Source: Hemicentrotus pulcherrimus (taxonomy: Eukaryota; Echinodermata; Echinoidea; Camarodonta; Strongylocentrotidae). From it: a DNA stretch of 64,000 bases. The notes beneath the pieces are model-generated. The model had not been told where the DNA came from, did not search any database, and saw only the letters and a program-made list of their open reading frames with translations. Numbering within the stretch: position 1 is the stretch's first letter; each line of letters opens with the position of its first letter. Position numbers and translations under genes: made by a program. Positions 44,727-57,618 of the stretch are shown in pieces. The stretch lies in contig BEXV01001041.1 of assembly GCA_003118195.1 (NCBI GenBank), forward strand, positions 22,802 to 86,801, given 5' to 3'.

Positions 44727-46609
44727 TAGATAGGGGTATATAGGATCTGGAATACTAATGTGTGGTTTCTCAAGTTACCCCACAAAGAGCCCCTTCCAGA
44801 GAAAACGAAAGTAAGAAATGGGTTACCATGATCCCGAGTTAATCATGTGGTTTGAAAGCATTTCATGTCCAAGACATGCCCAGTTAATAATTACTAATTT
44901 CTGAGAATCACAACACAATGACTGGTGGAAGGAAGGAAGTGCATATCATTTACACCTTCTTTGTGAGTCATTGCCAGGCTTGTATGGAGTAGATTTTTAT
45001 CTTGCTGATTAGATTACCGACCAAGTTACACCTAAGAGCATGTGCTATGATTGAAAAGAGAAAAATAAACAGATCAGTACAAATGATATAATCATTAATT
45101 AACAACAAATATTTAGCCCTCCACAGGCTACTTTATTGGATATATGTAGTCAAAATAAGAACGAAACAATCATAAAATATGTTTGACTCACCTGATATAA
45201 ATATGGGAAAAATATTAAGAGACTTAATATTCAAAACATCATTTCATGGTAATCTGCTAAAGTATATTTTTGATAATACCGGACATCATAGGGTATTATA
45301 ATTTTACATTCTGTAATACAGTTAGAATATGATTTATGATTTGATCGATGGATTGGGGAAAAACAAATGCCTCTAGTCTTTATAAGACATATAATTCGAG
45401 ATATAAACTGCGCTTAACATTTATAAATTGATTCACTGGGCAAACACAGTCAGTAGTAATCAATAGTCAATTCCAAAGATGGTTTTGAACAATTTGATAT
45501 GAAGGAACATACAATTTTCCCCTTTTTAATTGAAATAATTATGCATGTGTCTACCATAGGGCTGAACAAAACAGTGGGGGGAAAGGGGTGACACCCTGGT
45601 TCGAAAATCATTTTGGCCATTTTGAAATGAGTTTTGTCAGCAAATTAAAAAAAAAAATGTTGTTCTTGGAGTATGTGGAAAATTTGGGGATTTGGGAATT
45701 GGGGCTGACATCATGGTCCTGGATTTGAAAGTACATGTTTATAAAAACAATACAATAGATTATCATTACCATAGTCTATTTTGTAGAAAATGAAGATTTT
45801 TCCCATGGATACACTACCTCTTGAGTGAGGGTTGTCTGATCAATTACGTCATGGTCTACTTGACTACTAGTGAATCATCACCTTGCATTACATTCATGTT
45901 TACTCATAGCTTATTCTACATGACTGTGGCAACAATACAATCATTTATGTCCTCTTGCTTTTCAGCTATGACTCACATTCAGTACCTTTAGTCTCTAAAT
46001 GCAATGTTAATTAATAGAAGCGTAGGCGCCACATGGTTTCTCAAAAAGTGTATTCAACAAATACTGAAAAAGGGATTATATCTCCCTTGCAAAAGGTACT
46101 GTAAGTTGAGTCACTTTACAAATGAAATAGATTACTTTAAGCAGAGAAAACAATGAACAGTATACAGGAGTAAAGGTGAGAGGAGTAAGAAATGATATTT
46201 ACTGTAGAAAAGAAGATTATTGCAAGAATTTTGATGAAAACTTATATAATGGGAATTTGGACATGGATATCTAATATACAAGTGCTCAAGCTTCGACCAT
46301 GAAATGTATGTGAATTGTTCATGAATCTTGTACATTTGACAAGTAGGCAAGTAGTACATTTATGCTGTCAGGTTTTCATGAACACAGAGGTTTAGTTTGA
46401 CAGTAGTAAAGCAGGACTGTCTCCAATCAATTGAAGTTAATTTGATTGCATTACTACCAACAGATACCAGTGCCTTAGAGATGATGTACATGCATCATGC
46501 AATGTAAAGTTTGATTAAGGCACGGTTGAGCAAACAGCATCCATATTGCATGCTGAAGGATGAGAGCCTGAGTTGGTAGAAGATGCCTGGATTAAACATG
46601 GCTGCAAAA
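44727..46609. other. AT-rich stretch, nothing recognised
   Basis: No element ends, tandem arrays or supported exons were seen. Confidence 0.45.
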
Positions 46610-46870
46610 CACACACCTGTAATTACCCCATGGTGCCCCTCCACCCTTACCAATCAATGCCCGTTAATCTCGGCTGTCTGCACAAATTGTGGCAAGCGCT
46701 CCAAGACGAACCAACGGCAGGCAGAGTGGCCGTGGTGCAGGGGCTGGGCGGGCCGATGAGGAGCGAATCATGCGGAAGATGACGCATTGGAGGCAGTTGT
46801 CGCCGTTGCCGTGGGTGATGGTTTCAGCGATAAGGTCACGGTCGCCAATTGGCTGACCTCAAGTCCATGG
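46610..46870. promoter_or_regulatory. GC-rich island, possible enhancer
   Basis: About 260 bp clearly GC-richer than its flanks. Words include CCAATCAATG, CCGTTAATC, GGCTGGGCGGGCC, GATAAGGTCA and TGACCTCAAG (nuclear-receptor-like half sites). The open plus frame 46573-46782 has no recognisable features. Either a regulatory element or an unrecognised exon. Confidence 0.3.
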
Positions 46871-47582
46871 TAGATAATTAAAAATGCTGCTTGATATCTG
46901 TTTGCCTGATATGAAGCTAGTATGCCTAATTGTGTCAGTCGGGTGAGTAGTTGCCTGCTTTACAACACACTTAGGTTCCATGGAAATGTGCATCGAAATT
47001 AGGTGACGAAAAATATTTGTTTTACTTTTATATGCAGGCAAGTGTTTTTCTAACAGTGAGAATATGGATATATTGATTTTATTAGGTTTATGATGTCAAA
47101 GATATCAGGCCGATGGATCTGGTAAAGGATGAAGTGAAGTGAATAAAAAAAATGAAAAAAAAACACTAGTATCTTTATTTTGTAATCATGCAGTTTTTGT
47201 TACTTTTTTAACATTCAGACTTTGCATTTCTATTCTACTCTTTTCTATTTTCCTCTCTTTTATTCCATTCTATTCTATTATTTTTTTAACTGTTTCATTC
47301 TGACCTCTTCTATTTTTCTATCGCTTGCTTTTATTTGTTAAATATTTTTCTGAATGATATCATATTCTGTGTGGATCTGATATATGTATTCTATTATATT
47401 ATACCAGTATTCTATTTCATTTTAAGTGTATGTACCGGTAGTCTCATAATGTAGTCTCATATGTTTAGGTTTTTTTGTTGTATTCTGTTCTATTTTCTAT
47501 TTCCCTTCAAATTAATTTGTACAAATTTTTCAGTCCAGTTTAATTCTTGCCCAATAAATCATTTCCCATTCATGAGAGAAAT
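46871..47582. other. AT-rich stretch, nothing recognised
   Basis: T-rich tracts with TATTCTATT repeats at ~47250-47520; otherwise nothing. Confidence 0.45.
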
Positions 47583-47780
47583 GGAGGCACAATGGCTCAG
47601 TAGTAGCTAGAGCAGTGGTCTCATAACCAGGAGGTTCTGGGTTCAAAACCAAGTCAATGCTCTAGTGCTCTTTGGCAAGGCATTAATAATCCTTATAGCC
47701 AAGTCCCTCAGAGAGGACTTATATAGCCGTCGGTCCCCTGGATGTAAACACACATGCTTTCTTTAAGCAGTCAGCTAAAG
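47583..47780 (+). mobile_element. tRNA-derived SINE, family A, copy 2
   Basis: Best-preserved copy. A-box-like TGGCTCAGTAGTAGC, B-box-like GGTTCTGGGTTCAAAACC, then TGCTCTTTGGCAAGGCATTA, CAAGTCCCTCAGAGAGGACTT and GGTCCCCTGG, ending near GCAGTCAGCTAAA. The tRNA-like head (~70 bp) followed by an unrelated body is the usual SINE layout. Confidence 0.8.
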
Positions 47781-48506
47781 CAATCATCATGATCTGAAAG
47801 TCAGCTGAAGGTCAAGAAAGTTGGAAATCAAAAGGATTGTTATAGAATCAAATACCAAGTTAATATACCATGGTGAGATTTAGTTATGATGCTTATACAA
47901 GGCAATGCTTTGCAGTAGACATGGAGAACATACATAATGAACAAATCAATATCTTTCAATATATATAAGATATATCAGTTAAATTTAAACATGGCTTTTA
48001 CAGCTCCCTTTACCTTCTCAGTTCTCATGCTAATATTCCTCCCCCTTTTTAATTTGATTTCTCTCACAATTTTTTACTTCCCCATTTTTTAAATAAATTT
48101 GAACAAAGATTATCAAATAGTTCCTGCTATATTTAATGGGCCTTGTAAAATGGCTGTTTAATAGAACCTTGACTCACCCAGCCTACCAAAATTAAGAAAT
48201 TGGTCTTTTGAAACTTGCACGTTTTCAAGGCTGCAAACAAAGGTAGAACATTTATAATAGCTGAGTTCTAAGAAATTGAGATAAGGAAATTGAGCTACAT
48301 AATGTAGAATTCACAATACATGTGCACAACATGTCTTGTTATGTAAATGTAAATGTAAATTTGTGTAATTTCAAACAAATTTCTTTTACTTACAGCAATT
48401 TTTTTTGCTGGTTGAGGTTTGCCATGCTGCATCATGAATATTCAGCATCAGTTTAAGCCAGTTTTACTCAAAATAAAATCTATTGTTATAAACAGATGAG
48501 TAGCTT
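47781..48506. other. AT-rich stretch, nothing recognised
   Basis: A short ATGTAA hexamer repeat lies at ~48341-48360. No other feature. Confidence 0.45.
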
Positions 48507-48801
48507 TTAAAGGTACTATGTCCCATGTGCATGCCACTTGAAAGATAAAGATAATACAAATTTAGAACTTCGCTCAAAACAAAAGGGCTTGAAAATGTCT
48601 TTTTGTGGGATGATAATGGCCGTTAGCTGTCGAATCAAATTTAGCGATCGTGGTTGTTTAATTAAACAGTTTAATTTTCAGACCCTTGTACCAAATGGTT
48701 GTATGTTTTGTGCTGTGCAAAGATTCAATCAGTTTAATTTTTGGCCATTACAAGAAGTGTGTCATTGATGTACCTAGACAAATACTCATGTACCCTTTAC
48801 A
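48507..48801. mobile_element. Possible further TTAAAGG-type MITE
   Basis: Starts TTAAAGGTACTATG; the candidate right end CATGTACCCTTTAC gives GTAAAGGGTACATG as reverse complement, an imperfect inverse. No second copy was found in the window. Confidence 0.25.
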
Positions 48802-49562
48802 GCTCATTTTATGTTTGTTATTACCAAAGAAAAAAAAGTCAATCACTCAATAGTGTCTGACATTGAAGTCTAGAAAGTAAACTGGTTTCCTTGCATAATT
48901 TGAATAGTAGGACACTGCTAACATTTGAATTCCACAGGACATACCTGATATATTCATAATTCCTGCAAAGTCCTACAGAATTGATGTTGGCTGCAAAAGG
49001 GATACACTACCTCCAAATTAACTGAACCCCTTTTATGGCTTTCACCAAACAATGAATTTTCATCTAGATTTTGTATTCAACACTAATTTTCTTTCAATAG
49101 AATCCGTCTTTCGATATTGTTGATATAAATATATATATACACATTATTATAGTCCACTTGGAGCTTGAAGGACATTAACTCTGTAAATTCAAAATGAAAA
49201 GAGTTAACGCCCTTTTGATGTCTTTTGTAGGAGATAGTCTACTTAGAGCCAGATGGGCATTACATCATTTATGGCAGAATATCTACTGACACTGCTTCAG
49301 ATCTACGTAACTATACTGCTTAATCTCCTGATCTCAATGTCCCGATGTGTCGACAGCCATGTCCCACAATGCATCACCAACTGCATGACATGTGCGTGGT
49401 GGTGCTTGGGTACAGGAACCGGAAAACGCCATATGTACGCCTTTTACCAAAAGATGGCGCAATTGAAAAATACATTATAGCAGTGGTTACAATGTTGGTA
49501 AAATACAGACTGAAGGCTTTCCTGGCTCTCAAGTCTCAGCAAAATATATTTTACAAATTTAA
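48802..49562. other. AT-rich stretch; small GC-richer patch
   Basis: 49330-49450 is GC-richer with overlapping open frames but no recognisable protein. Confidence 0.35.
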
Positions 49563-50165
49563 ACAATAATAACAATAATAACAATATTTATAAAGCGCAA
49601 CATATCCATCTCTAGAGATGCTCAAGGCGCATACAAATAATTTAAATTAATATTCAACATATTCAACATAAATTTAACAATAGGCATTGAGCATCAGGTG
49701 AGTTTTAAGCCCAGTTTTGAAAGAAGAGAGAGTGTTGGCCGTCTGAATAGAGAAAGGTAACTTATTCCACAAAGAAGGAGCTGCTGATGCAAATGCTCTA
49801 TCCCCCCAATTTCTTTTGGAACGTATTTCTTTAAGTCTAATATTATGTGATGAATGTAAACCAGAGCGACCTGCAGAGTGGGGTGATAGAAGGGATGAAA
49901 TATATTCTGGAGCTAGATCATTTAGTGCACGATGGGTTAAGAGTAGAATTTTATAGATTACACGCTGTTGAACAGGGAGCCAGTGCAGAGATTTCAAGAT
50001 AGGAGTGATATGTGATGATCTTCTGGTGTTAGTTACAAGGCGAGCAGCAGCATTCTGAACTTTTTGCAATCGGTTAATTTGGTTGGCGGGTAGTCGAAAA
50101 AGTAATGAATTGCAATTGTCAAGGTGCGAAGTTACAAAAGCATGTAAGGTACAAGGTAACAAGGT
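49563..50165 (-). mobile_element. 5'-truncated L2/CR1-like LINE
   Basis: On the minus strand: C-terminal reverse-transcriptase coding sequence, then a 3' UTR with the GCCTTGAGCATCTCTAGAG / GATGGATATGTTGCGC / TTTATAAATATTG signature common in L2/CR1 elements, then a TTATTG repeat tail ending at 49563. The 5' boundary near 50165 is where the similarity to the family stops, as expected for incomplete reverse transcription. Confidence 0.8.
49674..50162 (-). pseudogene. C-terminal fragment of LINE reverse transcriptase ORF
   Basis: About 160 codons stay open to the stop at 49674-49676. Family landmarks in order: Leu-Asp-Asn-Cys-Asn-Ser-Leu-Leu (N-terminal), Leu-Gln-Lys-Val-Gln-Asn-Ala-Ala-Ala-Arg-Leu, His-Ile-Thr-Pro-Ile-Leu-Lys-Ser-Leu-His-Trp-Leu-Pro-Val, Tyr-Lys-Ile-Leu-Leu-Leu, Leu-Ala-Pro-Glu-Tyr-Ile, and Ala-Pro-Ser-Leu-Trp-Asn-Lys-Leu-Pro near the C-terminus. 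This is the region after the catalytic core in L2/CR1/Rex1-type ORF2. The endonuclease and catalytic core are missing, so the copy cannot move. The undamaged frame suggests a fairly recent insertion. Confidence 0.85.
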
Positions 50166-50950
50166 ACAACTTGCGACACAGATAGAGATATTCTTAACCT
50201 ATGGAGACTCTTTATATGGCAATTCTCATACATGTAGAATCTGATGTTAATTTGCTGTGGATTTATGTCACTATTGGATTTATGTCACTATTGGATTTAT
50301 GTCACTATTTGAACTATTGCATTTTGATAAGTCATTCATTCAGAAATTTATAAGTCATCCCCTATTATATCAGTAATCACATCGACGTATTGCAATATAA
50401 TATTGCATATGTCTGAACACAATACTCCTATTACTATCAATAACATATACTGTAGAACCGACACGTGAACACATGTAGCCAAATTAGAGCTTATAATAGT
50501 GCTGTAACCCGGTGTTTTGCAATGTAATACTATAGAGCCTTAGGGCCGTGAACGGTGCATAATGGATGCCAGGGAGAAACAAACTCAAGCATGGTGAACA
50601 GAAATGAGTAGGGGAGGTGGGTCGCAAGCAAAGAATTCAGTTAAATGGGGGATATTATAAGAATGGCACCGATGAATCAAAGAATGCACAGGCCTTGGGC
50701 GTATTTGTACATGATATATGATACGCATACAAGCGAGACTTGAAGCTATTGTTACGGACAGGTGATCGTATGGAACACCAGTGGAAGCCAGCCTGATTAG
50801 TGCCATATCACTACCAGGAATGAATGAATGAGTGCAGACTAGGGCTTGTTAACCTATTTGTCACTCTCTGGTAGTGACGGTGGTGATGGTACCTTTTTTC
50901 AGTTATTTTTTCAAAATTATGGAAACATAATTTTTGATGGCCCATGTATG
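50166..50950. other. AT-rich stretch with a 17-bp triplication
   Basis: Apart from the tandem repeat at 50259-50309 nothing is recognised. Confidence 0.45.
50259..50309. repeat. Three exact tandem copies of a 17-bp unit
   Basis: GGATTTATGTCACTATT repeated three times without change. Confidence 0.95.
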
Positions 50951-51317
50951 TTAAAGGTAATGGTCATGTGATTGCATTGTGAAAGAAACGTTGTGGAATC
51001 GATCAGAAAAGGTTGATCATCTAGCATCTAGCATGCATCTGCAAGGTTCTGGAATCATCAAAATGATAACAAATTTGGCCCATTCTTCGTAAAGTTACAA
51101 GCACTAAACACAGAAAGATGTATATGGGACTATCCTATATCTCTCACAGACCATGAGAGAAACAAATTTACCAAATATATGAATTAGTAGGCAGTTTCCC
51201 GGCAAATTTTTTATCATCATGTATTAGTCAAACATATTCTTTCACATGATTGGTAATGAGAGCTTCCATTTCATCTTTTGAAATATGGGCGTTTCCAATA
51301 CTGGCCTTTACCTTTAA
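50951..51317 (+). mobile_element. TTAAAGGTAA MITE (family D)
   Basis: TTAAAGGTAATGG at the left end is mirrored by CCTTTACCTTTAA at 51305-51317 with one mismatch. TTAA lies at both outer edges, as in T2/Kolobok-type elements. 367 bp. A truncated reverse-orientation relative is at 42846-43027. No transposase frame. Confidence 0.65.
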
Positions 51318-54300
51318 TAGAAAGGATTTAAGCGGAAGTTCACCCTGATGTTAAATCGGTTTTAAACTCTGATTAAAAAATAAGAAAATGATGAATTTTT
51401 GAAATTGTAATCAATCAAACACGAATTGGCAACACGTGTACAGAGCAAGTTGGATAGGAGCTCGAAAGATAGGTCACAGTGTTTGTTCCCTATTGAAACA
51501 CTGCACATGCATTGGTATACATGCAGTTGAATGTACAACTTTTTTACAAGCCATAGTAAAGCTACAACTCATTCCTTCATGTTTTATTTTTCATCAAAAT
51601 AAAAACCATGCAAGAAATTTAGAGTGAGGCAACAGATCAAAATGTAACAATGACGCAGGTAAAGTTCAAGAAATTTAGGGAAAATGAGATGATAAAACAT
51701 GCCCTGAAAATGTGTGCATTGTTTGATATGGGGCATCATCAATAAATGCTAATTCAGTCTCTGAGTGACCTCACAAATCTCATCAGTGATCACAGAGCTC
51801 TTCGAGTTTGAAAGTGGGGCGTAATTTTACCGTTTTCAAAACTGATAATAATCATTGCTTGAATATATTGAAATATTTCCAAAAGGGTACTTTTGATAAA
51901 CTTGTTCAATCTAACCTTCCCTTATTAAAGTGCAATGATACAAATTAAATCAATATCTAAAATCAATGAACCTCTACTTTAATTGCGCTTTTCAAAATGT
52001 ATTACTCATAAAGAAGGAACATTTTCATACTGACTGCCATAGACGCAATAGAAGCGATGTTCAATCCTTTTACTGATTTAGCACGAATGCATCAAATTTC
52101 AGTTCCATGTTTTCAGTATGTGCCACAGTAGTTGTTTGAATTTGAGCCTATGTTGCCATGCAACAAGACAAAAGCTTTTGAAGCCTTCAAAAAATGTTAG
52201 TTGAAGGGCTACCATTTAATATCTATAAGGAGAATTGTTCATTAGGTAGTAACAGCACATTCATTAATTTGGTTCAGCAAGAACATACATAAATGTCACA
52301 TTGAACATGTACTTGTGATATTTATGATCATCTTCCAAATGTCATTGCACCCATTTGATCATGATAACATGGTTGGGTTTGAAGGTAATGTGAGTTGTAA
52401 TAAAGGCATCTTAGGATGTTCTTGAACTAGACAAATGTTTTGACTTTAAAAAAAAAATAGTCCCTGGTGCAATTTTCATGATTCTCTTTTTGATATCTTC
52501 GATAATTTGAAATTGAATATGTTCCTTTTCAGACAAAAAGACAAATATAGGGTGCATTTCATAAAAATAGAGACATAATGTTCTTACATAAAAAGTTGTT
52601 AATATAGTAGCTAAACAAATGTGACACAATGAAATCACTACAAACTTAGGTAATATATAAATGAGAAAATACACAAATATAAAAGAAAAAAAAACAAGAA
52701 GAAGCCCCAAGGGCCTCGTCAAGTAAAACCCTTTTCAAACCAAGCACTTCCCCAGGAAAATGTCCAATCTGTAAGGTGGCAGGGAAAAAAAATTCCCGGG
52801 GAAGCCCTGGGAACTTAACTAGGGAACTCGTCCTTCTGATATGTGTCTAGCCATGTTCATGCATTGCTTGCTGCCACAGTTTATCATTTTTTCTGGTATT
52901 AACAATTACATTCATGTTCATTTGAAATATTTATGGCTTGTAAAGTATTAAAACACAATTTAAAATATATTTGTATGATGGTATAAAATTGTAATACAAG
53001 ATTTTCCCTCTTTGCAACATTTATATTAATAATATAAAAGATGCAGACCCCCATCAGCTCTTGAGTTCTTGGCAATTTAAAACCTTTAAAATTGATGTCA
53101 CAAGCGATAGAAATTGTGATTTTCTCCTTGAAAAATCGCACATCTCCAAATATATCATTGCAGCATTTTTTTCTTTTTCTCATTTCTTTCTCTCTCTTTT
53201 TCCTGTCTTCTTCTTTCTTCTTCCTTCTTTTCTATTTTTTTTTCCTTTTTCATACGTCACTGTCTCTTTTTCCTTTATTTTTTTTCAAAGCAGCCGAAAG
53301 AGGGAGGCCTGGGGCAGATATGGCCCCTACCTTTATATGCATATGTTTCCCCATTCTTTATTCATGACCGATGCTTGGCATCTTTATGAACTAAATTTGC
53401 ATCAGACTTTTTACAGAAACTCTGGATTGTATTTGATTGAAAATTTGATCAAAAATATTATTAATGATGGTCTATTTTACCACATGGGTCAGGTACATCG
53501 ACCCTACAGTTTGGTAAAACAGGCCCACATGTATTTTTAATACAGACATACAGATTATAACAATGGTTTTAATGACATCACTACAGTTTTCATAACAACT
53601 TATGGATGGTAAAACAATTATGATCTTTAAGATTTTCATCAATATGCTTAAAATGATTTTATAATGTACAAGTTGGAATGGGTAACGTGCCATCTATGTT
53701 CCTTTTTTTTTTCTTTCATTTTACGATGTCCTTCAATTAAATATGCATACGAAGGGGAAGTCTAATGAATAAAACCTGTTAGCATTGGTAGTTTCGTTAG
53801 GGCAAAACTCTATGAATATCCTTAAAGTTTTTTATAAATATTTCACATGAATCCTTTGATTTGTTTTCATTGTAAAGTATGTGCGACTCTGAATGAGGTA
53901 GATCTGAAAAGATACAACTCCATGAGCAGATAGATAGACATGTGCGATTTGAAATCATTGATTTTCTTTTGATCCTTTTCATGTACTATTACCTTTCGGT
54001 TTCAAAGCATGCAAGCCATCGGTTAAAAAACCCTCTTTTTCTTCAGATCCGTGTGAACCCTTTTGTGGGTGCATGATTTGAGGAGGATGCATGGTTTAGG
54101 TGGTATGCATGTGACTCCATGGGTACTCTTAAAACGATTGCCTATCCTGCATTTACTCTCCCATACAGTCTCCCATGCTGCATGCATACAGAACCATTCA
54201 TGCATGGTTTATGAAACCTTGATAGAATTCTTCCTATGGGGCCATACCAATAATTGTATTATTCAAATAGATGTCTGAATGGATTGCTTGAATACAGCAT

Positions 54301-55103
54301 TTCATCCATCTGTCCTCTTGTCAGCTCCCTCGGTCATTCTAATTAATCACCAAAAATACGCTTTTGTGGCCTCTTTTACTTTGTTGGCTCTCACTTCAAT
54401 CCCCATGAGCCCAGACATTTGCACACACACTTTTTAGGTAACATCGAACAAGTCTGTCATGCGACTACCTTTTTAAAAAGAATTGTGAAACTTTCCCGCT
54501 GAAAAAATGACAAAAAATAGTGTAGAATGCGGAAGTTTTCATATTACAAAACTGCATATGACTGCACTCACATCTCTCTGGTTATAGAATGTAGGTGTGC
54601 ACATGACTGTTGAGTACAAACCTAGGTGTATCTGTCGCATATTTCATAAAATATATAATTGTCTTGTCTACCTGGAACTAGAACTTTTTATTTAACTCAC
54701 TTTATTAAAAAAATTTAAGAATATTGATGAACTGAAAATTGATTTTAAAGAACTTTTTAGTATCAAAGATACTTGGGTTACTCTTTTAGTCTGATTATTT
54801 CCTGTTTCCCCCTTTTTTTTCTTCGTTATTTAGACATAATTATATACTTAGAAATCTATGTACATGTACATGTATAAGGTCATTATTACCAGAACAACGA
54901 GATCTTCAGGAGTGCTCATATTTTTTTTCAATCCCCCCCCCCTTGTTCAATCCAGACGATGCGAATCTGGTTTGAGAACTGTGCATGGATTAAAATAAAT
55001 ATAAACTTAAACCTATGTATCAACCAGATATTTCTCATGTAAATAAAACATTGTATCGTTGAAAAAAAGGGGGAAAAGTTGGTTCATATACTGTGCCCTT
55101 TTT
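51318..55103. other. Long AT-rich stretch, nothing coding recognised
   Basis: A T/C-rich tract lies at 53165-53290. Frames across it are low complexity. TACATGTACATGTA occurs at ~54860. I see no element ends or splice-framed exons. Confidence 0.4.
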
Positions 55104-55303
55104 ATGCTGATAACTAGCTACAGTACATGCAACACCTACTAAAGAAGGAATGAAAAGTATATTGATATGATGAGAATAGAAGATAAATATCTCACACTCC
55201 TTTTTTTTTAAATGCTGATACCTAGCTACATGCAACACCTATGTACGAAGGGAAGAAGAGTATATTGATATGACGCAAATAGAAGATAAATATCTCACAC
55301 TCC
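55104..55303. repeat. Direct tandem duplication of a ~105-bp segment
   Basis: 55104-55200 and 55212-55303 share ATGCTGATA, CTAGCTACA, ACATGCAACACCTA, AGTATATTGATATGA, AATAGAAGATAAATATCTCACACTCC. About 85-90% alike, separated by a T run. Confidence 0.85.
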
Positions 55304-56716
55304 TTCAACCTTATATATACATTTACAGAAATTTCCTGTTTTCCCCCATTTTTCCCCTCATATTTTTTCTTTTGTTTTTGCTTTTGCTTTCACTAAGATG
55401 ACGCCAAGACGTGAACACACAAGCGCCACTATCACAAAAGCCTCACTGCAGTAGATGTGGGCTGTTTGTTTTTGTCTGCTTGTCTAGAAATATATTTTAA
55501 GTTGTATTTTGTCACGGATACGCCAATCGCAATTGAGCGAGACTGTTTTTCGAAGCCAAGGTCACGGATTCTGTGTTGACTTTTCAAATATGAACATTGT
55601 GTTATTGCATTACTTTTCTCTGTCTTGATCATACTTACTGTGCCGTGTGAGTGCTTCTTTTTATATGAGAAGCAAGGGGGTGCATTAGAAAGAAAAAAAA
55701 AAATGGTGAGAAGGAAATACAAATGTACCGGTAGAAATTTGTTGATCAGTTTTCATAACCAAGTAATCCAATTAGCACTCAAAAATGTAATTATAATCAT
55801 CTAGATATCTAGTAACCAATGTTCACACTATAATTGTAATTGTGTTGTTCATTTTTTGTGTACGTAACAGGGCGTATTCAGAGTCCACCACATCAAATCA
55901 ATGGAAAACTCATGAATTGCCTCATCTAAAATTAAAGATCCTTCTTTTACATCATATTTCTCAATTGGTATCTTTATGATTTAATTCCATCTTAATTTGT
56001 TTCGTATTTTCTTACATGTACATTTCACTCTAACTCTCCCACCTTTCCTCCCTAAAATGCCCATTCTCTTTTCATACTTTTATATTCATATATTAACAAC
56101 ACACAACGTTTTATGTGTGACAGATATTTTTGTTATGCCCAATATTAATGAAATCCCTTCCTTCATTTGCATGACATTGTTGCAATTTGTATTACAGTGA
56201 TGATTTAATTTTATTTTGATATTATACAATCAATGTTTTATTAATCCCCAGCTGCCAGATCATAATCACTGTTTCTTTGCACGTCATAATTATGCTTTGA
56301 CATTTGAAACCAAAAAAATATGTAACAGTACGTTTCTGTCAATGCAATCCTTAAAACGATTATAGAGAAGGTTTTTATTGTAAGTATCGTCATTGGATAC
56401 GGTGGTATTATTAATATTTAATTGCTGTTTGCTCTGCATTTCAAAGGAGGAAAATATTTTTCCCACTATTGGAGTGGGGATGGTGTTTGGAAGGGCCAAG
56501 AGAAAGTGAGCTGTTCCAGTCACCCAACTGATTGTTTTGAGGGTTCATATTAAGTTCAGCTCGCCCAAGCTAAAGGTGGATGGATTGTCAACAGAGTTTG
56601 GAGCTACATGTAAAAGCAAACAAATAAAAAGATGCTCAGATCCTACTGTAATCATAAAATGACATTGGAAGACACTCCCACCAGCTTTGTTCACACGCAC
56701 CCTCCTAGACTTAAAC
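55304..56716. other. AT-rich stretch, nothing recognised
   Basis: No supported feature. Confidence 0.45.
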
Positions 56717-57335
56717 TTTAAAGGTAGTACACAGTTATGGGAAATTTGAAAATTGGGTGGATAGTGATTCTATACAATTTTGGTTTATTTGGATGCCCTT
56801 GTTTCATAAGCACTAGAGATTTTGGCCCCTAAAAAACTTCTGCTTTCAAGAAAAATAAATTTTGTAAAAAAGTAAATTTTGATTAATTTCATATTGCGCC
56901 TACAGCTGTACGTACGATGGTAGCTGCGACAATGACAATCTCAGAATATGTTGTTGTGGTATAAACCCTTCTGCTTTCGAGAAAAATTGAATATACAAAT
57001 TTACCGGTGCTCCTGGTAAATGTTGATAAATTTCAAATAGCGCCTGTGGCAGTATAATGGTACATGTACACTGTAGCTGCGACCATGAAAATCTCAGAAT
57101 GTGTAGTTGTGATAATTCTAAATGGGAATAGCTAATCGGTCGATTTTAGACAAGAAACATTGTTTTATAGCTTAATTAATATCTTGACCCTAAGAGGGAA
57201 CTATACAACATAAAGAGTTTATTATTTACAATTTCATAACTTTAGACTCGATTTCAACCGCGACAATGAACACTGAATATTGTAAATCTCATATGCTTCC
57301 AATATGTTCATTTGAACCAAATTCATAAGTTTGTT
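56717..57335. mobile_element. T2/Kolobok-like MITE, family C, uninterrupted copy
   Basis: Starts TTTAAAGGTA and aligns with the split copy at 8390-10323, running straight across the site where that copy carries the Helentron-like insertion. It has an internal duplication of ~130-150 bp: the CTTCTGCTTTC(A/G)AGAAAAAT...GTAGCTGCGAC...AATCTCAGAAT block occurs at ~56838 and again at ~56968. The 3' terminus TACCTTTAAA is not found, so the right end is eroded. Confidence 0.65.
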
Positions 57336-57492
57336 TATAAACCTCAGTTATTAAACATGATCTACCAACAAACAAATAGGGTTAACATGGTACCAAATCA
57401 ACGAGTATTCAGAGTTTTCATGAAAGCAGTCATTTTAATTACAAGCGCCATATAATCACAAGTTTGTCTGCATAGTGCAAAAATAAAATGCA
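57336..57492. other. Nothing recognised
   Basis: Short AT-rich spacer between two elements. Confidence 0.4.
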
Positions 57493-57618
57493 TGGAGCGA
57501 TGGCTTATTAATGGTAGAGCAGTGGTCTCGCAACCAGGTTCTAAAACAAGTTAATTAGCTCGTTCCCTTTGGTAAGGCATTAATCCTCATGACCAAGTCC
57601 CTCGCAGAGTACTTAAAA
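57493..57618 (+). mobile_element. tRNA-derived SINE, family A, copy 3 (decayed)
   Basis: GCGATGGCTTATTAATGG, AGAGCAGTGGTCTCGCAACCAGG, CCCTTTGGTAAGGCATTAATCC and CCAAGTCCCTCGCAGAG align with 47583-47780. Part of the B-box region is deleted and the 3' end is lost. Confidence 0.7.

Noticed and set aside
49140..49255. Imperfect inverted repeat around AACTCT/AGAGTTAA
   Set aside because: Pairing is broken after about ten bases and no second copy or clear ends were found.
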